A DNA stretch of 64,000 nt. It comes from Sphingopyxis sp. OPL5 (GTDB lineage Bacteria; Pseudomonadota; Alphaproteobacteria; Sphingomonadales; Sphingomonadaceae). The DNA lies in the NCBI RefSeq assembly GCF_003797775.2, contig NZ_CP060725.1, positions 1,978,001 to 2,042,000 on the forward strand. The letters are read 5' to 3'. The position numbers and the translations under genes are program-made. Below are positions 1 to 8,836 of the stretch, in pieces; within the stretch, counting starts at the first letter, position 1, and the number at the start of each line of letters is the position of its first letter. The notes beneath the pieces were generated by a model, which was not told where the DNA came from, did not search any database, and worked only from the letters and a program-made list of their open reading frames with translations.

Positions 1-927
1 CGCGCACGCGCCAAACGCCTCGACGACGCGGTCATAGACCGGCCGTTCGACGAGGACGCGGCTGCCGAGCGCGCAGCTCTGCCCGCACAGCGCCCAGGCC
101 GAACCCGTCGCGGCGTTCAGCGCATTGTCCAGATCGGCATCGGCGAAGATGATGTGCGGCGCCTTGCCGCCCAGTTCGAAGGTGCAGCGGGTGAGCGTGT
201 CGGCGCCCGCCTTCAGGATCGTCTTCGCGGTCTCGCCTTCGCCGGTGAAGCTGATCTTTGCCACGTCGGGATGCTCGACCAGCGCCGCACCGGCAACCGG
301 ACCATCACCCGGCACAACATTGACTACCCCGGGCGGAAAGCCCGCTTCCTCGAACAGCTTCGCGAGCGCCAGCGACGAGGCCGGGGTCTGCTCGGCGGGT
401 TTCAGCACCACGGTGCAGCCCGCGGCGAGCGCCGCGCCCAGCTTCCACGCCGCCGCCATCATCGGCACGTTCCACGGCGTGATCGCGCCGACGACCCCGA
501 CCGGATGACGCGTGGTAAAGGCGTGCACGCTGTCGTCCATCGGGATCGTCCGCCCGCCGAGCTTGTCGGCTAGCGAGGCGAACCAGTGATAATATTGCGC
601 GTGCAGCCCGATGTCGCCGCGCGATTCGCGCACCGCGCGGCCATTGTCGCGCGTCTCGATTTCGGCGAGCGCATCGACCTGCGTCGCGTAAAGATCCGCG
701 AATTTGCGCAGCAGCGCGGCGCGTTCCCACGGCGGCATCTTGCGCCACGGCCCTTCGAACGCCGCCTTCGCCGCCGCCACCGCACGGTCGATGTCGGCGC
801 GTCCGCCATAGGCGACGTCGCCCCATGGTTCGCCCGTCGAAGGATCGATGCTGGGACGCACCCCGCCATCAATCGGCGCGACCCACGCGCCGCCGATGAA
901 CAAACGATCAAATCGGAATTCGCCCAT
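1..927 (-). CDS. Aldehyde dehydrogenase, NAD(P)-dependent (3' end outside window)
   Basis: Cytoplasmic oxidation of an aldehyde to its acid with NAD(P)+. The 309 visible codons read through the family in order: N-terminal 'LFIGGAWV', 'GAITPWNVP' (cofactor binding), 'LKPAEQTP', 'ISFTGEGE', 'FELGGKAP' with the general-base Glu, and 'GQSCALGSRV' with the nucleophilic Cys. Full-length members are about 480 residues, so roughly the last third lies beyond position 1. The ATG at 927 is preceded by GGAAGAGGGTG, a good ribosome site. The upstream region holds a palindrome (957-988) and a TTACCC box (1002-1007), suggesting control together with the catabolic genes to the right. The substrate cannot be told. 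Confidence 0.93.
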   Translation of the reverse strand, partial: MGEFRFDRLFIGGAWVAPIDGGVRPSIDPSTGEPWGDVAYGGRADIDRAVAAAKAAFEGPWRKMPPWERAALLRKFADLYATQVDALAEIETRDNGRAVRESRGDIGLHAQYYHWFASLADKLGGRTIPMDDSVHAFTTRHPVGVVGAITPWNVPMMAAAWKLGAALAAGCTVVLKPAEQTPASSLALAKLFEEAGFPPGVVNVVPGDGPVAGAALVEHPDVAKISFTGEGETAKTILKAGADTLTRCTFELGGKAPHIIFADADLDNALNAATGSAWALCGQSCALGSRVLVERPVYDRVVEAFGACA

Positions 928-956
928 CACCCTCTTCCATCATATTTCTTATACTG

Positions 957-988
957 GACATATTTGTCCCTATATAGAGATATATGTC
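957..988 (-). promoter_or_regulatory. Inverted-repeat operator before the aldehyde dehydrogenase
   Basis: GACATAT at 957-963 and ATATGTC at 982-988 form a 7-bp inverted repeat separated by 18 bp. Inside, on the gene strand, is TCTCTATATAGGGACAAA (980-963), closely matching 18161-18178 upstream of the CoA-transferase. TTGACA (991-986) could be a -35 element. The AT-rich block stands out from its GC-rich surroundings. The regulator is unknown. Confidence 0.5.
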
Positions 989-1000
989 AACAAGGCGAAA

Positions 1001-1009
1001 CGGGTAAGG
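1001..1009 (-). promoter_or_regulatory. TTACCC box upstream of the aldehyde dehydrogenase
   Basis: The gene strand reads CCTTACCCG, with the hexamer at 1007-1002, about 75 bp before the ATG. It matches the boxes at 3829, 3851, 10713 and 10763. It is a single copy here with no partner at 20-22 bp. Confidence 0.4.
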
Positions 1010-1060
1010 CGCCGCGGCGACGCGCCGCGGCTTGACCGGGAACAAAAGGGCGGCTCGCTG

Positions 1061-3742
1061 TTACATCCCGGCGGGGATGAGGCCTCGCTCGGCGGAAATG
1101 CGCACCGCATCACGGCGCTTGCTGACGCCGATCTTGCGGAACACCGACTTCAGCCGGTATTTCACCGTGTCGGGCGACATGCCGATCAGCCGGGCGATTT
1201 CCTTGTTCGAATGGCCCTGGCTCAGATAAAGCAGCACCTCGGCCTCGGCTTCGCTGAACACGCCGAGCACCGTGACATTGTTGCGATAGACGGCCAGCGA
1301 CTTCGCCAGCGACTTCATGAACTGCGCCCGGAACCTGTCGACCTGTCCGTCGGTTTCGAGCGCGTCGTCGAGGCAGGCCTGGACGAACTGCCGCGCCTCG
1401 ACAAAGGGACGGACGATGTTCTGGAACATCGCGATCCCGACCGCCTCGTCGAAACAGGCGCGCGACGAAGCGGTATCGCCCCGCATGCGGAGGCCGGCGG
1501 CGGCGAGGATGTTGACGTCGACCAGCAGGCGCCCCGCGCCATGTTGCTCGGCCCATTCGCGAAGTTTGCGCAGTTCCTCGAGTGCCGGCTCGACCTCGCC
1601 GATCAACAGCCGCAGCCGGGTCCGGCACAGGCTGGCGGCTATCGCGACCGGCCGATAGGGCGGCGATTGTTCGTGCATCATGTCGGCCATCGGATCGAGC
1701 CCGACGACCGCCGCCGCGGCGAGCACGGCATGCGTCGGCGCGCCCTGCGAGATCTGCAGTTCGATGCTGCAAATGTCGGCGAGCATTTCGAGCTGGCGCA
1801 GCCGCCGCCGCGCCGCGACGCGCCGCGCGCGGGCGATGATGTCGCACGCTTCCTCGAACGCGCCTTCGCCGGCGAGCGCCCGCGCCTCGGTCAGATAGGC
1901 GGCGGCATAGACATCGACCCAGCCGTCCGACTGTTCCATGTGCGGCAGCGCCCAGACCAGCAGCTCGCGCGCCTCGGCGACCAGATCCTGTTCGAACAGC
2001 AGTTCGGCCTTGAAGGCCGCGCAATTGGCGGCGAGGTCGGACCGGTCGCCATAATTGGCGTTGATGTCGGCGCAGGCCGATTGCAGGATCGCCTCGGCCT
2101 CGCGCGAGCGCCCCTGCGCGCGTTTGATGCGCGCTTCGAGGAAGCGGGTGAAGAGATCGCTGTAGAGCGACCCGATCGCGAGATAATGGTCGCGCGCCGC
2201 GAGCGTCGGCTGCAGCGCGCGCTCGAGCCAGCCGCCCTCGAAATATTTGGCGCCCAGCGTCTCGCTGATATTGGCGAGCACCAGATGGTCGTTCGCGGGA
2301 AGCTTGCGCAGCAGCGCTTCGCGCGCGAGCAGGTCGTCGAAGGTCACCGGCTGGTTTTCGTAATCGGTAAGCGTGTCGCCGACGACGCGAACCTCGGTCC
2401 GGAGGTCGACCGACAGATCGGCGCCCTCGACCTGCGTCAGAAAGCGGTCGAATTCGGCGCGGGCGGAGCCGAGTTCGCCGAGCTTGATCTGCAGATAGAC
2501 CTGCGCGAGCGCGAGCCGCGGCCGCGCCCGGATCAGCGCGACCGGCAGCTTGGCGAGGCCGCGCACGACGACGCCCTGCAACCCCTGCGGGATCAGGCGC
2601 CAGCCGCCGGCGTCCTCGAGGATCGCGGCCATGAGCAGGTCGTCGCCCGACAATATGGCATGGTCGATCGCCTCGGCGACCTGTCCGCGCTCGGCGAGCC
2701 AGCTCGCGATCCGCCGCTGGAGCGCGGCGAATTGCGCGCGGTCCGAACGCTCGAAGCGATCGCGCAGATATTCGGCGAACAGCTGGTGATAGCGATATTC
2801 GCGCCGTTCCCAGCTCACCGGCGACAGGAACACGCCCTGCTGCTCCAGCCGTTCGAGCACCATCCAACCATCCTGCCGGTCGCACAGCAGGTCAACCATT
2901 TCGCCGGTCAGCCGGTCGACCAGCGCGGTGCGCGCCACAATATCGCGCGTTTCCTGCGGCAGCGTCATCAGCACCTGTTCGGACAGGTAGCGCGCAAGGT
3001 CGCTGCTGGTGCCGCAATATTCGTCGATGACGCGCTCGGCGCCCATCCCGCGCTTGATCGACAGCGAGGCGAGCTGGACCGCGATCGGCCACCCCTCGGT
3101 CCGGTCGAGCAGCGTGTCGATGTCGAGCGTTTCGAGCGGCCGGTCGGTCCGCGTCAGCAGGCATTCGGTTTCCTGCGCCGAAAAACGCAGGTCGGCCGGA
3201 CCGATTTCGAGCAACTGTTCCTCGGCAGCAAGGATCGATTGGCCGACCCAGGGATAGTCGCGCGAGGAGAAGAGGAAATGGCAATCGGGCGGCGCGAGGC
3301 GGACCAGCGATTCGAGGAACTGGCCGACGGGTTCGCTGAAAGCATGGTGCAGGTCGTCGAGGATCAACACCACCGGGACCGCCGCATCGCCGAGTTCATT
3401 GACGATCGCCGACAGCGCCGCGCGCGGCGGGATGTCGCTCGGCGCGCCCCTGGCCTCGCCGTCGCCGCGATCCTGCCGAAGCGCGAGAAGCAGATATTTG
3501 ACGAAACGCTTGAGGTCGCGGTCGTCGCGATCGAGCGTGAGCCAGGCGACATGCGCCGTCCCCGCGTCGATGCTGTCGCGCCACTGCGACAGCAGGCTGG
3601 TCTTGCCATAACCGGCGGGGGCATGAACGAGGGTCAGGCGGTGACGCAGGACGCCCTGCAGCCTGCCGAGGAGCGCGTCCCGGCGGATCTGGTCGCCCAT
3701 CCACATCGGCGGGTCGAACTTGGCGGCTATCAAGTCCTGCAT
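1061..3742 (-). CDS. MalT-like LuxR-family ATP-dependent transcriptional regulator
   Basis: Large signal-sensing STAND-type activator. From the chosen start, Walker A 'APAGYGKTS' is at about residues 41-49 and Walker B 'VVLILDDLHH' near 125. A long helical, TPR-like sensor region follows, and the C-terminal 65 residues are a LuxR helix-turn-helix ('FSEAEAEVLLYLSQGHSNKE', then 'IARLIGMSPDTVKYRLKSVF'). At 893 residues it has the usual MalT size. The ATG at 3742 is preferred because GAGG lies 9 bp upstream and the family 'AAKFDPP' begins soon after; a TTG at 3814 or ATG at 3763 are alternatives. It diverges from the hydantoinase operon. MalT-type proteins bind short asymmetric boxes in direct repeat, so it is the best candidate for the TTACCC repeats of this island. 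Confidence 0.9.
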   Translation of the reverse strand: MQDLIAAKFDPPMWMGDQIRRDALLGRLQGVLRHRLTLVHAPAGYGKTSLLSQWRDSIDAGTAHVAWLTLDRDDRDLKRFVKYLLLALRQDRGDGEARGAPSDIPPRAALSAIVNELGDAAVPVVLILDDLHHAFSEPVGQFLESLVRLAPPDCHFLFSSRDYPWVGQSILAAEEQLLEIGPADLRFSAQETECLLTRTDRPLETLDIDTLLDRTEGWPIAVQLASLSIKRGMGAERVIDEYCGTSSDLARYLSEQVLMTLPQETRDIVARTALVDRLTGEMVDLLCDRQDGWMVLERLEQQGVFLSPVSWERREYRYHQLFAEYLRDRFERSDRAQFAALQRRIASWLAERGQVAEAIDHAILSGDDLLMAAILEDAGGWRLIPQGLQGVVVRGLAKLPVALIRARPRLALAQVYLQIKLGELGSARAEFDRFLTQVEGADLSVDLRTEVRVVGDTLTDYENQPVTFDDLLAREALLRKLPANDHLVLANISETLGAKYFEGGWLERALQPTLAARDHYLAIGSLYSDLFTRFLEARIKRAQGRSREAEAILQSACADINANYGDRSDLAANCAAFKAELLFEQDLVAEARELLVWALPHMEQSDGWVDVYAAAYLTEARALAGEGAFEEACDIIARARRVAARRRLRQLEMLADICSIELQISQGAPTHAVLAAAAVVGLDPMADMMHEQSPPYRPVAIAASLCRTRLRLLIGEVEPALEELRKLREWAEQHGAGRLLVDVNILAAAGLRMRGDTASSRACFDEAVGIAMFQNIVRPFVEARQFVQACLDDALETDGQVDRFRAQFMKSLAKSLAVYRNNVTVLGVFSEAEAEVLLYLSQGHSNKEIARLIGMSPDTVKYRLKSVFRKIGVSKRRDAVRISAERGLIPAGM

Positions 3743-3827
3743 TCGGTATAACCTCGCACGCATCGTCGTCGGTTTCCGGACCGGCAGGTTACGGATCGAT
3801 GACAGGCCTGACAACCGCCCGTAAAGC

Positions 3828-3879
3828 CTTACCCGTCTTCGCCGAAGCGCTTACCCGTTCGCGGCCCCGAAGCACCCGT
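3828..3879 (+). promoter_or_regulatory. Triple direct repeat (CTTACCCGT) in the divergent regulator/hydantoinase promoter
   Basis: CTTACCCGT occurs at 3828-3836 and again at 3850-3858, with a degenerate third copy AGCACCCGT at 3871-3879. The copies are 22 and 21 bp apart, about two helical turns, all facing the hydantoinase operon that starts at 3950. Arrays of same-face direct repeats are typical of MalT-type activator sites. That the neighbouring MalT-like protein binds here is inference. Confidence 0.6.
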
Positions 3880-3949
3880 TTTACGCGTTGCGCGCCCCCA
3901 TGCCCTCCAGTGTAATCGGCCCCGCAAGAGGTTGCGGGAGGATGCGTCA

Positions 3950-5557
3950 GTGCGAATTGGTGTCGATGTCGGGGGAACCAACACCGACGCGGTCCTGATC
4001 GCGGGCCGCCGCGTGGTCGCATCGACCAAGCAGCCGACCAGCGCCGATGTCAGTTCGGGCGTGACCGCCGCGATCCGCGCCATCCTCGCCGACGCGGGCG
4101 TTCCCGCCGCCGATGTGAGCGCGGTGATGGTCGGTACCACCCATTTCACCAACGCGCTGGTCGAACGCGAGCGCCTCGACCGCGTCGGCATCATCCGGCT
4201 CGCCAGCCCGTCGGGCGAAGCGCTGCCGCCGCTCACCGGCTGGCCCGAGGCGCTTGCGGGCCAGCTCGGCGGGAGCATCTTCCTGCTTCCCGGCGGTTAC
4301 GAGGTCGACGGACGCGAAATCGCGCCGCTCGACGAAGCCGCCGTCCGCGCCGCCGCACGCGACTGCCGCGACCGGGGCATCGACAGCATCGCGATCAGCT
4401 GCGCCTTCGCGCCGATCAATGCCGCGATGGAAGACCGCGCGGGGGCGATCGTCGCCGACACCTGTCCCGACGCGAATATCAGCCTGTCGCACAATATCGG
4501 CCGGCTGGGCCTGATCGAGCGCGAAAACGGGACGATCCTGAACGCCGCGCTTGCCAGCCTCGCCCGGCATGTCGTGGCCTCGCTCGAGCGCGCACTCGCG
4601 GACCTCGGCATCGCCGCACCGCTCTATATTTCGCAGAACGACGGAACGCTGATTTCGGCCGCCGATGCCGCGCGCTACCCGGTGCTGACCATCGGGTCGG
4701 GACCGACGAACAGCATGCGCGGCGCGGCTTTCCTGACCGGCGTCGACAATGGTATCGTGATGGATGTCGGCGGCACGACCTGCGACATCGGGGTGCTTGC
4801 GGGCGGCTATCCCCGCGAATCCTCGATCGCGGTCGATATCGGCGGGGTCCGCACCAATTTCCGCATGCCCGACATCCTCGCGATCGGGCTGGGCGGCGGC
4901 ACGCGGATTCATCTGCCCCCAGAGGGCGCAGCGACGGACGATTTCGCTATCGGCCCGGACTCGGTCGGCTTCCGTCTGACCGAGGATGCCTGGCTGTTCG
5001 GCGGATCGACGCTGACCGCCAGCGACATCGCCGTCGCGGCGGGCAAAGCGAGTTTCGGCGACGCGAGCCGGATTCCCACACTCACCCCCGCGCTCCACAG
5101 GGCGATCCTTGACAAGATGGCGGCGATGCTGGCCGACGGGATCGACCGGATGAAGACCCAGCCCGGCGACGCGACGATCATCGCGGTCGGCGGCGGCCAT
5201 TTCCTGATCGACGACAATCTCAAGGGCGCAGCGCGCGTCGTTCGCCCCGACCATGCCGCGGTAGCCAATGCCGTCGGCGCCGCGATCGCACAGGTCGGCG
5301 CGCAGGCCGAGCGCATCGTCGATTATGACGCCGAACCCCGCGCCGCCGCGATCGAGGCGATGCGCGCGGACCTGCTCGCGCGCGTTATCGCCGCCGGCGC
5401 CACCCCCGAAAGCGTAGAGATTGTCGATATGGACGAGGTGTTTCTGTCTTACCTGCCCGGTCGTTCGGCGCAGCTGCGGATGAAGGCGGTCGGCAGCCTC
5501 GCCGACGAAGCGGGCGCCGTCGCCCTGCCGGTCGCGGAGGCGCGTCATGCGCATTGA
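3950..5557 (+). CDS. Hydantoinase/oxoprolinase family protein (HyuA-like)
   Basis: ASKHA-fold enzyme of the hydantoinase A/oxoprolinase family, expected to open a cyclic amide with ATP in the cytoplasm. It shows the N-terminal phosphate loop 'VDVGGTNTDAV', then 'GTTHFTNALVER', 'YISQNDGTLI', 'TIGSGPTNSMRGA' and the second loop 'VMDVGGTTCDIGVL'. At about 535 residues it is the short form that usually accompanies a DUF917 protein, not the 650-700-residue HyuA with a HyuB partner. The GTG at 3950 is preferred because GGGAGG ends 10 bp upstream; the frame opens at a TTG at 3932. Its end overlaps the next gene by 11 bp. The substrate is unknown; a hydantoin or thiohydantoin is plausible. Confidence 0.88.
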   Translation: MRIGVDVGGTNTDAVLIAGRRVVASTKQPTSADVSSGVTAAIRAILADAGVPAADVSAVMVGTTHFTNALVERERLDRVGIIRLASPSGEALPPLTGWPEALAGQLGGSIFLLPGGYEVDGREIAPLDEAAVRAAARDCRDRGIDSIAISCAFAPINAAMEDRAGAIVADTCPDANISLSHNIGRLGLIERENGTILNAALASLARHVVASLERALADLGIAAPLYISQNDGTLISAADAARYPVLTIGSGPTNSMRGAAFLTGVDNGIVMDVGGTTCDIGVLAGGYPRESSIAVDIGGVRTNFRMPDILAIGLGGGTRIHLPPEGAATDDFAIGPDSVGFRLTEDAWLFGGSTLTASDIAVAAGKASFGDASRIPTLTPALHRAILDKMAAMLADGIDRMKTQPGDATIIAVGGGHFLIDDNLKGAARVVRPDHAAVANAVGAAIAQVGAQAERIVDYDAEPRAAAIEAMRADLLARVIAAGATPESVEIVDMDEVFLSYLPGRSAQLRMKAVGSLADEAGAVALPVAEARHAH

Positions 5558-6653
5558 ACGCGCGGCACAACTCGTCGATCTGGCCGGCGGCGCCGCCTTT
5601 CTGGGTTCGGGCGGCGGCGGCGACCCCTATTACAGCCTGTTGCTTGCCGAGGCAGCGCTGACCCGTTGCGGCGGCTTCGACCTCATGCCGCTCGCCGAGG
5701 TTGCCGACGACGCGCTGCTCGCGCCCTGCGGATGGATCGGCGCGCCCACCGTGTCGGTCGAAAAGCTGCCCAACGGCGGCGAAGCGGTGGCCGGGCTGCG
5801 CCGGCTCGAAGAGATCATGGGGCGGCGCATCGATGCCGTTCTGCCGATCGAGATCGGCGGCGGCAACGGCCTCGCACCCTTCATCGCGGCGGCCGAACTC
5901 GGCATTCCGGTGGTCGATTGCGACGGCATGGGGCGCGCCTTTCCCGAATCGCAGATGGCGATCTTCAACATCCGCGGCCTGTCGGCCTGCCCGTCGGTGC
6001 TCACCGCCGCCGACGGTTCGCTGAGCGTCATCGAGACCGAGGACAATGTCACCCACGAACGCATCGCGCGCGCGCTGGCGGTATCGCTCGGCGGGATCGC
6101 GCATATGGTCGAATATCCGCTCAGCGGCGCCGAGGCCAAGGCGCATGCGATACCCGGCAGCATCAGCGCGGCGATCGCCGTCGGTCGCGCGATCCGCGAG
6201 GCGCGGGCGGCCGGCGCCGATCCCTTCGATGCGCTGGCAGAGGCGCTGGAGGCGACCGGACTCTACCCGCACTGTCTGACGCTGTTCGACGGGAAGATCG
6301 TCGATGTCGAGCGCGAGACGCGCGGCGGCTTTTCGGTCGGCAAGGTGACGATCGACGGTTTCGCGGCGAGCGGGCGGATGGAAATCGCGTTCCAGAACGA
6401 GAATCTCGTCGCGACCAGCGGCGGAAAAATTCTGGCGATGGTCCCCGACATCATTACGGTGATGGACCGCGACACGGCCGACACGATCACCACCGAGAAG
6501 CTCAAATATGGACAGCGGGTCAAGGTGATCGCCGCAGCCGCGCCAGACATTTTGCGCGACGACCATGCGCTGTCCTTTGTAGGGCCGCGCGCCTTCGGTA
6601 TGGGCCATGACTTTGCCCCGGTGGAACAGTTGAACGAGACGGAGACGGCATGA
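5547..6653 (+). CDS. DUF917 family protein (S-methyl-thiohydantoin desulfurase-like)
   Basis: 368-residue member of the DUF917 family, recognised from 'AAFLGSGGGGDPYY', 'EIGGGNGLAPFIAAAELGIP' and 'VDCDGMGRAFPE'. The family is nearly always encoded beside a HyuA-like protein, as here, and has been linked to desulfuration of thiohydantoins. It overlaps the hydantoinase gene by 11 bp and its own stop overlaps the permease start (ATGA), so the three genes are translationally coupled. The actual reaction in this organism is not known. Confidence 0.82.
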   Translation: MRIERAAQLVDLAGGAAFLGSGGGGDPYYSLLLAEAALTRCGGFDLMPLAEVADDALLAPCGWIGAPTVSVEKLPNGGEAVAGLRRLEEIMGRRIDAVLPIEIGGGNGLAPFIAAAELGIPVVDCDGMGRAFPESQMAIFNIRGLSACPSVLTAADGSLSVIETEDNVTHERIARALAVSLGGIAHMVEYPLSGAEAKAHAIPGSISAAIAVGRAIREARAAGADPFDALAEALEATGLYPHCLTLFDGKIVDVERETRGGFSVGKVTIDGFAASGRMEIAFQNENLVATSGGKILAMVPDIITVMDRDTADTITTEKLKYGQRVKVIAAAAPDILRDDHALSFVGPRAFGMGHDFAPVEQLNETETA

Positions 6654-7909
6654 GCGCAGAGGCAGGCGGGAACTATGCGAGCGGGCGCCTGCCCGAAGAG
6701 CTGACGGTCCCCGGCTGGCGCGTCGCGCTGATCATTGCGAGCTTCACCTTTTCGTTGCCGGGATTCCTCAACAACGCCCAGGCCGGCATGGCGCTCGGGC
6801 TGCACCAGGCGGTGCTGGCTTCCCTGCTCGCCGGGCTGATCCTGTGCGCCGGCGCATGCCTGACCTCGGTGGTCAGCGTGCGCACCCGCCTCACCACCTA
6901 TGTGCTCGTCCAGCGCTCGTTCGGCATCTGGGGCGCCGCGCTCGTCAATATCGTCATCGCGATCGTCCATTTCTGCTGGTTCGGGGTCAATGTGTCGTTC
7001 TTCGGCGACGCGATGGTCGCCGCCGCGCGGCAGGGATATGGGATTCCCGGAAATTTCAACCTCTTCGTCGTCGCCGGGAGCATCATCATCACGCTGTCGA
7101 CGATCTGGGGCTTTCGCACCCTCGACCGGCTGGCGATGATCGCGGTGCCCTTTGTCGGGGTGATCCTGATCGCGGTCTGCGTCTCGGCGCTCGGCAGCAA
7201 TCCAGCTCCCGATCTCGGCCCGGTCGCACAGCCGCCGGTTCCGATGAGTTTCGGCATCGCGCTGTCCTCGCTCGTCGGCGGCAACCTGCTGACCGTCGCG
7301 GCGATGCCCGACCTGTCGCGGTTCATCCGCACCGAGCGCGGCGCGGTGATGGGTATGCTGCTCTCCTTTCCCTTCTGCGCGCCGGTGATCATGCTCGTCT
7401 CGGCGCTGATCGCGCTGGCGACCGGGCAGACCGACATCATGCAACTCGTCGTCGCCATGGGCTTCGGCATCCCGGCGCTGGCGATGCTCGTGCTGTCGGT
7501 GTGGACGATCAACGCGCTCAACCTCTATTCGGCGGGGCTGTCGATGGCGGCGACCTTTCCCCGCCTCAGGCAAGGAACGATCATCGTCATCGGCGGCGCG
7601 ATCGGATGTCTTTTCGCGCTCCTCGGCATCATCAACAGCTTCATTCCCTTCCTGATTGCACTCGGCCTGATCATCCCGCCGATCGCGGCGATCTATGTCA
7701 TCGATGCCTTCCTGACCTTTCGCGACCGCGACGAGGGCGCGGCGGTGACGGTGGCGGTTCGTTGGGAAGCGATCGGCGTGTGGCTCGGCAGCCTCGCGAT
7801 CACCCTTCCCGCGATGCATTTCGGCTGGTCGCTGACGACAGTGCCGGCGCTCGACGCCACAATCCTCGCCGCGGGGGTCTATCTCGCGGTGCTGCGCCTG
7901 CGCCGCTGA
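6650..7909 (+). CDS. NCS1-family permease (cytosine/hydantoin-type)
   Basis: Inner-membrane symporter of 419 residues with about twelve hydrophobic segments. It begins with the NCS1-like 'GFLNNAQAGMALGLHQAV' and has 'GGNLLTVAAMPDLSRFIRTE' mid-protein, the CodB-like substrate/sodium region. NCS1 proteins import nucleobases, allantoin or hydantoins. Coupling by ATGA overlap to the DUF917 and hydantoinase genes suggests it imports the cyclic ureide or thiohydantoin they act on. Substrate inferred only from context. Confidence 0.85.
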   Translation: MSAEAGGNYASGRLPEELTVPGWRVALIIASFTFSLPGFLNNAQAGMALGLHQAVLASLLAGLILCAGACLTSVVSVRTRLTTYVLVQRSFGIWGAALVNIVIAIVHFCWFGVNVSFFGDAMVAAARQGYGIPGNFNLFVVAGSIIITLSTIWGFRTLDRLAMIAVPFVGVILIAVCVSALGSNPAPDLGPVAQPPVPMSFGIALSSLVGGNLLTVAAMPDLSRFIRTERGAVMGMLLSFPFCAPVIMLVSALIALATGQTDIMQLVVAMGFGIPALAMLVLSVWTINALNLYSAGLSMAATFPRLRQGTIIVIGGAIGCLFALLGIINSFIPFLIALGLIIPPIAAIYVIDAFLTFRDRDEGAAVTVAVRWEAIGVWLGSLAITLPAMHFGWSLTTVPALDATILAAGVYLAVLRLRR

Positions 7910-7938
7910 ACGCCCCGCAGGGCTCGAAGGGGATCGAC

Positions 7939-8802
7939 ATGAAAGCCATCGCCGCCGGTCTCGCGCTCGCGCTTACCCCCGCGTCGCTCGCCACCGCGCA
8001 GCCGCCCGCCGCACCCTATGCCATGCCCGAAACCGAGACATGGGACATGGTCTCGGCCACCGGCCGGACCTACCGCATCTTCGTCTCGCGCCCTGCGGGT
8101 CCGGCGCCCGAGGGCGGCTATCCGGTCCTCTATGTCCTCGACGGCAATGCGATGTTCGCGGGCTTCGCCGAGACGCGGCGCGTCCAGGGCTTCGGCGGCC
8201 GCGGGCTCGACAAGATGATCGTCGTCGGGGTCGGCCATCCCGGCGACCAGATTTATGATCCGCGCCGGATGCAGGACTTCACCGCGCCGATCGCAACCCC
8301 GGCGCTGAAGCAGCTGTACGCGGCCTATCCGTCGGGCGGTCGCGACGCCTTTCGCGCCTTCCTGCTTGGCGAGCTCAAACCCGCGATCGAACGGCGCTTT
8401 GCCGTGCATCCCGGGCGCCAGACGCTGTTCGGCCATTCGCTGGGCGGACTGTTCGCGCTCCACCTCTTTTACACCCACCCCGGCGCCTTCAACACCATCG
8501 TCGCCGCGAGCCCGTCGATCTGGTGGGACGATCAGGCGATCCTCGCCGAGGAAGCCGCCTGGCGGGAGCGGGCGGGCAAGGACGGCGCGCTGGCGCGGCG
8601 CACGCACCTGCTGCTCATCGCCGGCGTGCTCGAGAGCGACGCCTTGATCGCGCAGGACACATCCGCACTCGCCGCGCGCCTCGCCCCGCTGTCGGGCGAA
8701 GGGCTGCGCAGCGAACTGCTGATGCTCGAGGACGAAACGCACATCAGCGTGCCACACCGGTCGATCACCGCGGTGATGCGCGCGGCGATGCGCTGGCCCT
8801 GA
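7939..8802 (+). CDS. Secreted alpha/beta hydrolase, enterochelin-esterase-like
   Basis: 287-residue esterase of the IroE/Fes-like putative esterase family. A signal peptide ('MKAIAAGLALALTPASLATAQ') indicates the periplasm. 'PVLYVLDGNAMF' and the nucleophile elbow 'FGHSLGGLFALH' are clear, and the late 'DETHISVPH' supplies the catalytic His. The ATG at 7939 has AAGGGG 8 bp upstream. It lies 29 bp after the permease, probably as the last gene of that operon, and ends convergently with the amidohydrolase. With a TonB receptor and PiuC-like gene nearby a siderophore ester is one possible substrate, but this is not shown. Confidence 0.85.
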   Translation: MKAIAAGLALALTPASLATAQPPAAPYAMPETETWDMVSATGRTYRIFVSRPAGPAPEGGYPVLYVLDGNAMFAGFAETRRVQGFGGRGLDKMIVVGVGHPGDQIYDPRRMQDFTAPIATPALKQLYAAYPSGGRDAFRAFLLGELKPAIERRFAVHPGRQTLFGHSLGGLFALHLFYTHPGAFNTIVAASPSIWWDDQAILAEEAAWRERAGKDGALARRTHLLLIAGVLESDALIAQDTSALAARLAPLSGEGLRSELLMLEDETHISVPHRSITAVMRAAMRWP

Positions 8803-8809
8803 CCGCGCG

Positions 8810-8836
8810 GTCCCGCGCCCTAGCGGGCGGCGGGAC
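8810..8836. terminator. Hairpin between convergent genes
   Basis: GTCCCGC (8810-8816) pairs with GCGGGAC (8830-8836), with an inner GCCC/GGGC stem. It sits across the stop of the minus-strand amidohydrolase and just after the plus-strand esterase. There is no T tract, so intrinsic termination is uncertain. Confidence 0.4.

Noticed and set aside
848..3751. 967-codon open frame on the plus strand
   Set aside because: It lies antisense to the MalT-like regulator, whose domains are unmistakable. The translation is Arg/Asp-rich low-complexity typical of antisense frames in high-GC DNA and has no ribosome site.
3947..5554. 535-codon frame on the minus strand opposite the hydantoinase-like gene
   Set aside because: Shadow of the plus-strand gene, which has clear ATP-binding loops and operon overlaps.
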